Source: Xenophilus arseniciresistens (GTDB taxonomy: Bacteria > Pseudomonadota > Gammaproteobacteria > Burkholderiales > Burkholderiaceae_C). From it: a DNA stretch of 64,000 nucleotides. The translations under genes were made by a program, and so were the position numbers. The stretch covers positions 744,001 to 808,000 of the forward strand of contig NZ_JAQIPB010000001.1 in NCBI RefSeq assembly GCF_028023875.1, read 5' to 3'. This document shows positions 37,302-45,185 of the stretch, piece after piece; position 1 is the stretch's first letter, and every line of letters begins with the position of its first letter. Under the pieces are notes generated by a model. The model saw nothing but the letters and a program-made list of their open reading frames with translations, searched no databases and had not been told where the DNA came from.

Positions 37302-38025
37302 GCGGCGCAGGCGCAGGTGCGGCCTCGCCGCGCACCTGGGCCACCATCCGGGTCAGCTGCGCAACGTCGGTCAGCACCAGCGCGCCGCCTTGCTTTTGCA
37401 GCAGGCCGGCGCGCACCAGCGCATTGAGCTCGCGCGTGACCTGCTCGCGGTTGGTGCTCACGCGTGCCGCCAGCTCCAGATGGCGCGGCGCGGGGGCCAG
37501 GCGGGCCTGGTTGTCCGCCACCCCGGCCAGCCGCGCCAGCCGCAGCAGCTCGGCATGCAGGCGGTTCTGAACGCCCTGCGTGCTCAGCTCGATCACGCGT
37601 TCGGACAGCTCGCGCACCAGCGTGGCCAGCCGCTGCATCACGCGCAGCGCCAGCTCGGGCTCCTCGCGCAGCAGGGCCAGGAAGTCGGAGCGCTCCAGCA
37701 CGGCCACCACGCTGTCTTCCAGGGTCAGCACGTCGGCCGAACGCGGCTGGCCGTCCAGCGCCGCGATGTCGCCCAGCACCTCGCCCGCGCCCAGGTCGCG
37801 GAAGGTCACCTGTCGCCCGTTGGCGGCGTAGGTGGTCACGCGCACCAGGCCCGAGACCAGCAGGAACACTTCGCCGCGGTCCTGTGCGCGCAGCAGCAGC
37901 GGCCGCTCGGCCGGCACATGCTGCCAGCGGCAGCGCTGGGCCAGCGCCTGCAGGCGCGGCTCGCCCAAGCCGGCCAGCAGGTCGATGCGGCGCAGCGCGA
38001 GGCTGGAGCGAAGGGAGCTGTCCAT
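37294..38025 (-). CDS. Crp/Fnr-family transcriptional regulator
   Basis: A 243-residue regulator with an N-terminal cyclic-nucleotide-binding-like beta barrel (FLLVSGLVRVTTYAANGRQVTFRDLGAGEVLGDIAALDG) and a C-terminal winged helix with the recognition helix in ARVSTNREQVTRELNAL. The phosphate-binding cassette GEVLGDIAALDGQPRSADV keeps the RSA element, so cAMP binding is plausible. No N-terminal Fnr-type cysteine cluster is present. The gene is divergent from the cyclase gene with only 27 bases between starts, suggesting that it regulates or responds to that cyclase. Confidence 0.9.
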   Translation of the reverse strand: MDSSLRSSLALRRIDLLAGLGEPRLQALAQRCRWQHVPAERPLLLRAQDRGEVFLLVSGLVRVTTYAANGRQVTFRDLGAGEVLGDIAALDGQPRSADVLTLEDSVVAVLERSDFLALLREEPELALRVMQRLATLVRELSERVIELSTQGVQNRLHAELLRLARLAGVADNQARLAPAPRHLELAARVSTNREQVTRELNALVRAGLLQKQGGALVLTDVAQLTRMVAQVRGEAAPAPAPLS

Positions 38026-38052
38026 GAGGGGCAGGCATTATGCTGCGCGCCC

Positions 38053-39684
38053 ATGCCCGCCCTGCCCCGCTTCCGCCCCGTGTCCGCCAGGGATCTGCGC
38101 TGGACCAGCGGCCTGGTGCTGATGGGCTATGTGTGCAGCCATCTGCTCAACCATGCGCTGGGCCTGGTGTCGCTGCAGGCGGCCGAATCGGTGCTGGCGG
38201 TGGCGCGCGCCCTCTGGCACAGCGCGCCGGGCACCACGCTGCTCTACGGCGCGGCGCTCACGCACGTCGGCCTGGCGCTGGCCGCGCTGTGGGGCCGCCA
38301 CAGCCTTCGCATGCCGCTCATCGATGCGCTGCGCATCGCGCTGGGTCTGTCGCTGCCGCTGCTGCTGGCCAGCCACCTGAGCGCCATGCGCTGGGGCCAC
38401 CAGATGTACGGCCTGCCCGGCAGCTACCTGCGCGTGGTGGGCGGCCTGTGGGGCAGCGAAGGCGCGCTGCTGCAGGTGGCGATGCTGCTGGCCGCCTGGC
38501 TGCACGGCTGCCTGGGGCTGCACCTGGGCCTGCGCGTGCGCGCGGGCTATGCGCGCGCCTTCCCCGTGTTGCTGGCCGTGGGCGTGCTGCTGCCGGCGCT
38601 GGCCATCGCGGGCTTTGCTGCGATGGGCCGCGAGATCGCCTGGAGCGGCGCCGCGGCCGGCCCCCATGACCAGGGCGCCGCGCTGGACCTGGCGGCCGAG
38701 CGCCTGCGCCTGGCCTATGGCTTGCTGCTGGCCCTGCTGGCCGCCGGCTGGGCGCTGCGCGCCGCCTGGAGCCTCCGGCGCCGTGCCGGTTCCGTGCAGC
38801 TGGATTACCCCCAGGGCCCGGTGCAGGTGCCGCGCGGCTGGTCGGTGCTGGAGGCCAGCCTGGCCCATGGCGTGCCCCACCTGTCGCTGTGCGGCGGCCG
38901 GGCGCGCTGCTCCACCTGCCGCGTGCGCGTGCGCGGACCCGCCGCGCACCTGCCCGCCCCGCAGGCCGACGAAGCCCGCACCCTCGCGCGCGTGCGTGCC
39001 CCGCAGGGCGTACGCCTGGCCTGCCAGCTTCGGCCCACGGGCGACATTGAGGTGGTGCCGCTGATGACGCCCGCCGGCACCAGCGCGCTGCAGCGCCTGG
39101 GTCAGGAGCGCGACGTGGCCGTGCTCTTCGTGGACCTGCGGCGCTGGTCAGGCCTGTCGGAGCAGCAATGGCCCTTCGACCTGGTCTACGTGCTGGACCG
39201 CTACTTCGCGCGCGTGGGCGCCGCCGTGCGCGAGGCCGGCGGCGAGCCCAACCAGTTCATCGGCGACAGCGTGATGGCCATCTTCGGCCTCGAAAGCGAG
39301 CTGGACGTGGCCTGCGCCCAGGCCCTGGACGCGGCGCGGCGCATCGACCGCGCCCTGAGCATCTGGAGCCGCGGCTTCGAGGTCGAGTTCGGCCAGCGCC
39401 TGGACTACGGCATGGGCCTGCACGCGGGCCGCGCCGCCGTGGGCGAAGTGGGGTACCTGGAAACCACCAGCTTCACCGCCGTGGGCGAAGTGGTCAACAC
39501 CGCCAGCCGCCTGCAGGACCACAGCAAGCAGGCGCAGGCGCGGCTGGTGCTCTCGCGCTTCGCGGCCGAGCAGGCCGGCCTGCGCGTCCAGGCGCAGCAA
39601 CTGGAAACCGTGGCCGTGCGCGGGCGCACCGAGGTGCTGGAGGTGCTGGCGCTGGATGCGGGGCAGTTGCAAAGGACGGGGTGA
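38053..39684 (+). CDS. CyaC-like redox-sensing adenylate cyclase (6-TM, 2Fe-2S, class III cyclase)
   Basis: A 543-residue three-part protein. Residues 1-245 form about six transmembrane helices rich in histidine (His30, 34, 71, 108, 116, 151, 157 are candidate haem ligands). Residues 246-335 form a ferredoxin domain with Cys280, Cys286, Cys289 (CX5CX2C) and Cys324. Residues 353-530 form a class III cyclase domain with metal aspartates Asp361 and Asp405 and AVGEVVNTASRLQ. The same order is known from Sinorhizobium CyaC, whose dihaem membrane anchor responds to quinones. It would make cAMP according to respiratory redox state. The divergent Crp/Fnr gene is a plausible receiver. Nucleotide specificity (A or G) is inferred. 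Confidence 0.88.
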   Translation: MPALPRFRPVSARDLRWTSGLVLMGYVCSHLLNHALGLVSLQAAESVLAVARALWHSAPGTTLLYGAALTHVGLALAALWGRHSLRMPLIDALRIALGLSLPLLLASHLSAMRWGHQMYGLPGSYLRVVGGLWGSEGALLQVAMLLAAWLHGCLGLHLGLRVRAGYARAFPVLLAVGVLLPALAIAGFAAMGREIAWSGAAAGPHDQGAALDLAAERLRLAYGLLLALLAAGWALRAAWSLRRRAGSVQLDYPQGPVQVPRGWSVLEASLAHGVPHLSLCGGRARCSTCRVRVRGPAAHLPAPQADEARTLARVRAPQGVRLACQLRPTGDIEVVPLMTPAGTSALQRLGQERDVAVLFVDLRRWSGLSEQQWPFDLVYVLDRYFARVGAAVREAGGEPNQFIGDSVMAIFGLESELDVACAQALDAARRIDRALSIWSRGFEVEFGQRLDYGMGLHAGRAAVGEVGYLETTSFTAVGEVVNTASRLQDHSKQAQARLVLSRFAAEQAGLRVQAQQLETVAVRGRTEVLEVLALDAGQLQRTG

Positions 39685-39802
39685 GCGCGCCCGGCGTTGC
39701 ACCAGAGCCCCGCAACGATGCGCGATTCCATCTTCGGCCTTGATTGCAGGGCTGCGAGACGCGATTCGCCAATCCGCTCTGTCCAGACCTGGCTGAGGGC
39801 CC

Positions 39803-40840
39803 TCACTCCGGCACGATGTGCAAGGCATTGAGCACGCCCTGCCAGGTGCGCTGGTCCTCGGCGATCACCTGGGCCAGTTTGGCCGGCGTGCCGGGGCGTG
39901 GGTACACGCCCAGCTCGCGCGATCGGGCCAGCACCGCCGGATCGCGCAGCGCCGCACCCATGTCGCGCTGCACGCGCGCCAGCACGGCGGCGTCCACGCC
40001 CTTTTTCGCGATCACCGCGAACAGGCCATGCGCCACGGCACCGGGCACGGTGTCGCGGGCCAGTGCGAAAGCCTCCAGGCCGGGCTCCACGCGGTCGCCC
40101 ATGCTGGCCAGCACGCGCAACCGGCCGCCCTGCACCGCACCGGCAATCACGTTGTAGGTCTCGACCATCATGCGGGTCTGCCCGCCCAAGGTGGCCTGCA
40201 GCTGCTGGGCGCCGCCGGTGTAGTGCACGTGCAGGAAGCGGACGTCGGCCTTCAAACCCAGCAGCGCGGCCGCCAGGTGCGGGGCGGTGCCGCGGCCGTT
40301 GTCGGCCACTTCCACGCCCTCGGGGCGCCGGCGCGCATCGGCGATCAGGTCGGCCAGCGTGCGGTAGGGTGAATCGGCCGGCACGGCCAGCATGAAGGGC
40401 GCGGCGGCGGCCAGGGTGATGGGCACGAAGTCGCGCTCGAAGTCATAGCCCACGCCGCGGATCAGGCTGGGCGCCACCGAGATGGCCGAGCCCTGCACGA
40501 AGCCCAGCGTGTAGCCATCGGCCGGCGACGAGAGGATGTGGTTCATGCCGATCACGCCGCTGCCGCCGGGGCGGTTGTCCACCACCACGGCCTGGCCCCA
40601 CTGGCGGGCCAGATGCTCGCTGACCAGGCGGATCAGCACATCGGGCGCCGAGGCCGGCGGAAAGGGCACGACGAAGCGCACCGGGTGTGCGGGCCAGGCG
40701 GCCGCCGCCCGCACCGCGCGGCCGGTGGCCAGGAAGGACGCGGCCCCCAGCAGCGCCATGCCCCCGGTCTTCAGGGCCTGGCGGCGGGAGCCGTGCAAAG
40801 TGGAAGAAGCCAGCGAGGACATGGTGGCATTGAGAGTCAT
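39803..40840 (-). CDS. Bug-family (TTT) periplasmic substrate-binding protein
   Basis: A 345-residue solute-binding protein of the Bug type, very numerous in Burkholderiales. A twin-arginine-like signal (SRRQALKTGGMALLGAASF, residues 19-37) ends near AVRAAAAW. The mature protein has PVRFVVPFPPASAPDVLIR, VVDNRPGGSGVIGM, DGYTLGFVQGS and the tail LREALHIVPE-like end (LNALHIVPE). It would feed a tripartite tricarboxylate transporter, but no TctA/TctB genes are adjacent; such orphan Bug proteins are common. Start is ATG 40840 or 40822. Ligand unknown, probably a carboxylate. Confidence 0.9.
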   Translation of the reverse strand: MTLNATMSSLASSTLHGSRRQALKTGGMALLGAASFLATGRAVRAAAAWPAHPVRFVVPFPPASAPDVLIRLVSEHLARQWGQAVVVDNRPGGSGVIGMNHILSSPADGYTLGFVQGSAISVAPSLIRGVGYDFERDFVPITLAAAAPFMLAVPADSPYRTLADLIADARRRPEGVEVADNGRGTAPHLAAALLGLKADVRFLHVHYTGGAQQLQATLGGQTRMMVETYNVIAGAVQGGRLRVLASMGDRVEPGLEAFALARDTVPGAVAHGLFAVIAKKGVDAAVLARVQRDMGAALRDPAVLARSRELGVYPRPGTPAKLAQVIAEDQRTWQGVLNALHIVPE

Positions 40841-40904
40841 TCTTGTTGCCGGATTCTCTTCTGGCCCTTGCGGGCGGATGTGTCCTGTCTGTAAATGCCG
40901 GGCC

Positions 40905-41981
40905 TCACAGCGGCTGCACGCGCACCACCGCGCCGCCACCGCCCGCGACAGCAGCCTCATCGATGCCGATGCGCAGCGGCAGGAAGCGCTCGATCACGGC
41001 GCAGTTGGTGCGCAGATGCGCGCTGACGCGGGTGCAGCTGAACGCCGCCGGCTGCCCGCTGCGCCAGCAGGCCAGCGCCAGCAGCAGCACCCACTGGTCG
41101 GCCAGGTGCTCGCCCAGCGCGGCCTCGCTGGCTTCCCAGGCGCGCACTTCATCCACCAGGGCCTGCGCCACGGCCTCGGCCGTGCGGCCGCGTTCGCCGA
41201 AGACGGTGATCAGCTCGGTGCTGTGCAAGTGCACCAGCGTCGCCATGAGCGCATTGCCGGGCCCTTCGTCCTGCCGCGCCGCGCCCACGCGCAGTTGCTG
41301 ATGGGACCAGCCCAGCGCTTCGCGCAGCACCTGCAGCTCGCGCGCGCCCACCTGGCGCGCCAGGCCGGGCACCAGGCATTCGGCGCTGGCCGACAGCTGC
41401 GGCCCACGCTCCAGCAGATCGAAAGGCTGCGGCACGGCGGCCAGCGGCGTGATCTGCGCCTGGATCTCGCCGCCGCCTGCGGGGTAGAAGCCGTGCCGGC
41501 GCAGCTGCAACTGAAGATCACCCCCCAGTCGGCGCAGCAGCGGCGCATAGGCCTGCGCCAGGAAGTGGAAGCTCGGCGCCATCGGGTTGTGGGTGCCGCC
41601 CTGCAGATGCACCGTGCTCGGCCCCGCGGCCAGCCAGAGCGCGGGCAGCACCGTCTGCAGCAGCAGCGTGCAACTGCCGGCACTGGCGATGGCGAAGCGG
41701 TAGTCGCCTGCACGCACGGGGCCGGGCGTGAAGCGCAGCGCCTGCGCGCCCAGCTCGGCGCCCTGCACCTGCGCGCCGCTGATGGCGGCCGCGGCCTGCA
41801 CGCAGGCCAGGTGCTGGCGCATCAGCCCCGGCTTGGGCCGGCGCGCGCGGATCTGGCTCAGTGCCAACGGGCGCTGCGTGATCATGGCCAGCGCCAGCCC
41901 GGTGCGCAGGATCTGGCCGCCACCTTCGCCCTGCGAGCCGTCCAGCTCGATCGTCTGTCGTATTTCTTCTTCGTCTTTCAT
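40905..41981 (-). CDS. rtcA: RNA 3'-terminal phosphate cyclase
   Basis: RtcA converts RNA 3'-phosphate to 2',3'-cyclic phosphate using ATP. The 358-residue protein shows ELDGSQGEGGGQILRTGLA at residues 12-30, HLQGGTHNPMAPS, PGNALMATLVHLHSTE and the nucleotidyl-accepting His292 in EHLADQW. It is the last gene of the rsr-rtcB operon, and starts one base after the stop of the zinc-ribbon gene. Together with RtcB it would heal and seal cleaved RNAs. The leader has no good RBS, so coupling to the upstream gene is likely. Confidence 0.95.
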   Translation of the reverse strand: MKDEEEIRQTIELDGSQGEGGGQILRTGLALAMITQRPLALSQIRARRPKPGLMRQHLACVQAAAAISGAQVQGAELGAQALRFTPGPVRAGDYRFAIASAGSCTLLLQTVLPALWLAAGPSTVHLQGGTHNPMAPSFHFLAQAYAPLLRRLGGDLQLQLRRHGFYPAGGGEIQAQITPLAAVPQPFDLLERGPQLSASAECLVPGLARQVGARELQVLREALGWSHQQLRVGAARQDEGPGNALMATLVHLHSTELITVFGERGRTAEAVAQALVDEVRAWEASEAALGEHLADQWVLLLALACWRSGQPAAFSCTRVSAHLRTNCAVIERFLPLRIGIDEAAVAGGGGAVVRVQPL

Positions 41982-41982
41982 T

Positions 41983-42918
41983 TCAAGCGTTCTTGTTTTG
42001 CGAAGCCCCGGCCGCCTCCAGCACCTGCGCGGCATGGCGCACCATGCGGGCCACGTCTGGGTGCGGATGGGCCCGCAGGCGCCGCCACAGCGCGGCAGAC
42101 GGCAGCCGGCGCGCGTGCATCAGCATCACGCACAGGTTGGCCAGGCGGCTCGGGTTGCCGGCATCGAGTTCGCGCGCCAGGAAGTCATCGAGCGTCGCAG
42201 CGGGCACGCCTTGCACGAAGGCGCCCCAGGGCCAGCTGACGTAGCGCGCCGCGGCGAAGGCTTCCAGCACCCAGGCATCGTCCTGCGGGTGGCGCAGCAG
42301 CGGCGCGAGCGCCTCGGAGGCCGCGCGCCGCACCGAGTTGAACCACTCGCGGCGCTCGTCCATCGCCCACTCGCGCAGCCGGGCCGCGTCCTGCGGGCGG
42401 CGCCAGCGGCCCAGCACGTCGATGGCGACCTTGCGCACGCCCTCCCATTTGCTGGCCAATGCGGCCTCGACACGGCGCTCGGTTTCGGCGTCGGGCGCTG
42501 CGTCGCCGACGGCGCGCAGCCAGGCCACTTCCTCGCCCAGCCGGTTGGCGCCCTCGCCCCGGCGCGAGTCGGCCAGCCCGGCGCGCCGCGCGCGCCGGCA
42601 GTCCAGGCAGCGCACCGCATGGCTGTCGATGGGGCCATGCACCACCTCGTACCACCACTTCTGCTGCCTGGCCGTCCACACCTCTTCGGCGCCGCAGTCG
42701 CGGCAGGTGAAGGCGCGGTCGACGTAGTAGGTCGGCAGCGCGCCGTAGGTGTTGTTGTGCCGCGCCAGCACGCCGACGTCCGCGGGCTCCAGCCCGGGTG
42801 CGCGCAGCGGCGGCGCGCGGCGCGGGTCGGGTGCGCCCAGCATGGCTTCGAGGCGCGCCGCGCGCTCCAGGCGGCGGGCGCGGATCTCGGCGCGGCGTTG
42901 CTTGTTGCTCTTTTTCAT
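41983..42918 (-). CDS. Zinc-ribbon protein with HEAT-like helical region, in RNA-repair operon
   Basis: A 311-residue protein. A basic head (MKKSNKQRRAEIRARRLERAAR) precedes a zinc ribbon with Cys72, Cys75, Cys104 and Cys107 (FTCRDCGAEEVWT ... VRCLDCR). Residues 120-305 are repetitive helices of HEAT type (KVAIDVLGRWRRPQDAARLREWA, VRRAASEALAPLLRHPQDDAWVLEAF). The basic head and zinc ribbon suggest RNA or ribosome contact, and the HEAT region protein contact. It lies between an unknown protein and rtcA, 1 base before the rtcA start. No function is known to me; the operon position suggests an accessory factor in RNA repair or Ro RNP assembly. Confidence 0.8.
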   Translation of the reverse strand: MKKSNKQRRAEIRARRLERAARLEAMLGAPDPRRAPPLRAPGLEPADVGVLARHNNTYGALPTYYVDRAFTCRDCGAEEVWTARQQKWWYEVVHGPIDSHAVRCLDCRRARRAGLADSRRGEGANRLGEEVAWLRAVGDAAPDAETERRVEAALASKWEGVRKVAIDVLGRWRRPQDAARLREWAMDERREWFNSVRRAASEALAPLLRHPQDDAWVLEAFAAARYVSWPWGAFVQGVPAATLDDFLARELDAGNPSRLANLCVMLMHARRLPSAALWRRLRAHPHPDVARMVRHAAQVLEAAGASQNKNA

Positions 42919-42934
42919 CAGGCTTTTTTTGTCG

Positions 42935-43582
42935 TCAATCGGTCGCGCTCGCGGCCAGGGCCGCGATCGTGCGCTGGCGCGGGTTCCAGACCGTGAGGCA
43001 CCAGATGCCCCACCACTCCTTGCCGTCGTCGAAGTAGGCACTCCAGGCGCTGCGCTGCGGCGCCTGTTCCGGGTCGCCGACCCAATCGAACACCACGATG
43101 TCCTGCGCCGGCAGCAGGCCCACGGCCTGGCAGAAATCGGCGAACAGGCCCGGCTGCGCGCGCGTGCCATACGGCGGATCGTCGAAGGCGCGGAAGAGGC
43201 TTTCGAAGGGGGTGGTGGGCGGGGCCGGGAAGCTGATGCCTTCGCTGCGGCGCGGCTTAAAGCCCGATGCGTCGCACACACTGCGCGCGTCCCACGGCGT
43301 CGCACTGGCGCGCGCCAGCTCGTGCTGCATCGCCGCGGGCAGCGGCTCGGGCAGGTCCATGCCCTGGGCACGCAATGCCTGGCGGTGCAGCGCCCATTGC
43401 GCATCGATGTCGTCGAACATCGCGCGCAGCACGGCGCGATGGTGGGCCAGTTCCACGCCCGCATCGGCCAGCACGCCGCGCACGGCGAAATCGAACACGC
43501 AGCCCGCGGCCTGCATGCGCTCGCGCAGCAGCGCGAGGGCATGCGCCCGCTCCTGCGGCAGCGCTTCCAGTGCGATGGACAT
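42935..43582 (-). CDS. Unknown protein between rtcB and the zinc-ribbon gene
   Basis: A soluble 215-residue protein with no signal or membrane segment. The N-terminal half is helical (QERAHALALLRERMQAAG, VLADAGVELAHHRAVLRAMFDDID). The C-terminal half holds a Trp-rich segment, FDDGKEWWGIWCLTVWNP, which looks like a folded beta-region. I recognise no family. It starts 45 bases after rtcB and ends 16 bases before the zinc-ribbon gene, so it is part of the same operon. Its conservation across rtc loci would have to be searched. Confidence 0.78.
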   Translation of the reverse strand: MSIALEALPQERAHALALLRERMQAAGCVFDFAVRGVLADAGVELAHHRAVLRAMFDDIDAQWALHRQALRAQGMDLPEPLPAAMQHELARASATPWDARSVCDASGFKPRRSEGISFPAPPTTPFESLFRAFDDPPYGTRAQPGLFADFCQAVGLLPAQDIVVFDWVGDPEQAPQRSAWSAYFDDGKEWWGIWCLTVWNPRQRTIAALAASATD

Positions 43583-43627
43583 CCTGCGTTCTCCCGTTTT
43601 TCTTTGCGAAAAGGCCGGCCGCGCGGC

Positions 43628-44860
43628 TCAGCCCTTGACGCACACCACCTGCTTGAGCGTGTACACCACCTCCACCAGGTCCTTCTGCGCTTCCATCACC
43701 GCGTCGATGTCCTTGTAGGCCATCGGGATCTCGTCGATGACCTCGGCGTCCTTGCGGCATTCCACGCCTTCGGTCGCGGCGATCTGATCGGCCACCGTGT
43801 AGAGCTTTTTCGCCTTGGTGCGGCTCATCTTGCGGCCCGCGCCGTGGCTGCAGCTCATGAAGCTCTCGGGGTTGCCCTTGCCGCGCACGATGTAGCTCTT
43901 GGCGCCCATGCTGCCGGGGATGATCCCCAGCTCGCCGGCCTTGGCGCTCACCGCGCCCTTGCGCGTGACCAGCACCTCGTGGCCGAAGTGGGTTTCGCGC
44001 TGCACGTAGTTGTGGTGGCAGTTCACGGCTTCCACATGCGCCTCGAAGGGCTTGGCGATGACTTTTCGCGCGGCCGCAACCACGCGCTGCATCATCACTT
44101 CGCGGTTGGCGCGCGCGAACTTCTGCGCCCAGCCCACCGCGCGCACGTAGTCGCCGAAGTACCTGGCGCCTTCTTCGAAATACGCCAGGTCCTGGTCGGG
44201 CAGGTTGCGCTGGTGCTGCTGCGCGTCCTTCTTCGCCAGCTCGATGAAGTGGGTGCCGATGGCATTGCCCACGCCGCGCGAGCCCGAGTGCAGCATGAAC
44301 CACACGGCGCCTGCCTCGTCCAGGCAGACCTCGATGAAGTGGTTGCCGGTGCCCAGCGTGCCCAGGTGCTTGCGGTTGTTGGTGTTGGCCAGGCGCGGAT
44401 AGTCCTCGCAGATGGCGTCGAACTCGTCAGCCAGCGCAGCCCAGGCACGGTCGCTTTCGTCAGGCGGGGTTTCCCACGAGCCCTTGTCGCGGCCCATGCG
44501 CCTGGGGTTGGAGCCGTGCGGCACCGCCTTCTCGATCGCCGAGCGCAGCGGCCCCAGGTTGTCGGGCAGGTCGTTGGCGTGCAGCGTGGTCTTGCAGGCC
44601 ATCATGCCGCAGCCGATGTCCACACCCACCGCGGCCGGGATGATGGCCTTGAAGGTCGGGATCACCGAACCCACGGTGGCGCCGATGCCGTAGTGCACGT
44701 CGGGCATGGCCGCGATGTGCCTGAACACGATGGGCAGGCGCGCGGCGTTTTCCAGCTGCTGGCGCGCCTCGTCTTCCACGGGCACGCCTTCGGTCCACAT
44801 CTTCACGGGCACACCGCCGGCCACGGCGTGCAGCTTGTAGTTGTTCTTCTGTTCTTTCAT
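43628..44860 (-). CDS. rtcB: RNA ligase RtcB
   Basis: RtcB joins RNA 2',3'-cyclic phosphate or 3'-phosphate ends to 5'-OH ends using GTP and Mn2+. The 410-residue protein has the metal site PAAVGVDIGCGM (Asp81, Cys84), GTLGTGNHFIEV, MLHSGSRGVGN and the guanylylated histidine His339 in SCSHGAGRKMSR. GGAG 7 bases upstream supports the ATG at 44860 (MKEQKNNY). It follows three Y-RNA-like elements and Rsr, and precedes two uncharacterised genes and rtcA. No archease gene is seen. Expression is expected from the RtcR/sigma-54 promoter upstream of rsr, by reading through the RNA region. Confidence 0.97.
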   Translation of the reverse strand: MKEQKNNYKLHAVAGGVPVKMWTEGVPVEDEARQQLENAARLPIVFRHIAAMPDVHYGIGATVGSVIPTFKAIIPAAVGVDIGCGMMACKTTLHANDLPDNLGPLRSAIEKAVPHGSNPRRMGRDKGSWETPPDESDRAWAALADEFDAICEDYPRLANTNNRKHLGTLGTGNHFIEVCLDEAGAVWFMLHSGSRGVGNAIGTHFIELAKKDAQQHQRNLPDQDLAYFEEGARYFGDYVRAVGWAQKFARANREVMMQRVVAAARKVIAKPFEAHVEAVNCHHNYVQRETHFGHEVLVTRKGAVSAKAGELGIIPGSMGAKSYIVRGKGNPESFMSCSHGAGRKMSRTKAKKLYTVADQIAATEGVECRKDAEVIDEIPMAYKDIDAVMEAQKDLVEVVYTLKQVVCVKG

Positions 44861-44880
44861 GCTGTGCTCCATTCGATCTC

Positions 44881-45021
44881 AAAAAAAAGGGGGTGACCAG
44901 GATTTGGCAAGTCGTTTCTTGAGCTACCCGCTTGCGCAGGCCGGGGTTCGGACCCGGAACCTTCATCGCCCTCGCACGAGGGCGGCGACGCTCTACCTGT
45001 AGACCTGCCGGCATTCACCCT
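44881..45021 (-). ncRNA. Y-RNA-like element 3 with permuted tRNA-like module (YrlA-like)
   Basis: On the minus strand GGGTGA (45015-45020) pairs with TCACCC (44891-44896), with GGTGAATG beside the stem resembling the Ro-binding motif GNCGAA-N-G. Inside is a tRNA-like module in permuted order. First comes a long arm, GCCCTCG/CGAGGGC. A T arm CCGGG-TCCGAAC-CCCGG (44941-44957) follows. Then comes an acceptor-like stem CCTGC/GCGGG closed by a GCAA tetraloop (44927-44940), then TA and a D-arm-like hairpin with CAAG/CTTG. The 3' end is TTTTTTTT (44881-44888). YrlA-type bacterial Y RNAs bind Rsr and carry a tRNA-like module. Ends are estimated from pairing; rtcB starts 21 bases further. Confidence 0.78.
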
Positions 45022-45024
45022 TAG

Positions 45025-45185
45025 AAAAAAAGAAAAGCAGCGACAAGAGAGGTGAAACATTGCCTGCGCCCATGAAAAGACGCAGGCTCCCGCTCTATCC
45101 GGACTGAGCTACGGCCTTGCGACCGGCGGGATTCGAACCCGCGACCTGGAGATTAAGAGTCTGTAGTTCCACCAGCATTCGCTGC
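45025..45185 (-). ncRNA. Y-RNA-like element 2 with permuted tRNA-like module (YrlA-like)
   Basis: On the minus strand GCAGCGA (45179-45185) pairs with TCGCTGC (45037-45043), followed inward by GGTGGAA/TTTCACC. The strand GCGAATGC beside the stem resembles the Rsr-binding motif. The centre holds tRNA parts in permuted order: a Lys-like anticodon loop CTCTTAA, T arm GCGGG-TTCGAAT-CCCGC (45126-45142), acceptor-like CGGTC/GGCCG closed by a GCAA tetraloop (45112-45125), TA, and D arm GCTCAGTCCGGATAGAGC. CTCC/GGAG closes the module and an extra hairpin GCCTGCG/CGCAGGC follows. The 3' end TTTTCTTTTTTTC (45024-45036) makes the outer stem terminator-like. A standard tRNA is excluded by the order of its parts. 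Confidence 0.82.

Noticed and set aside
39695-39717. Terminator after the cyclase gene
   Set aside because: CGTTGC and GCAACG can pair, but the loop is 11 bases and there is no T-run, so support is too weak.
44941-45000. A second canonical tRNA in front of rtcB
   Set aside because: The anticodon-like arm is an over-long hairpin with a 2-base loop and the acceptor is capped by GCAA, so it cannot be a normal tRNA.
45087-45151. A canonical tRNA gene (Lys-like) on the minus strand
   Set aside because: T arm, D arm and CTCTTAA loop are present, but the order is permuted, the acceptor is closed by GCAA and no CCA end exists. It is better explained as part of a Y RNA.
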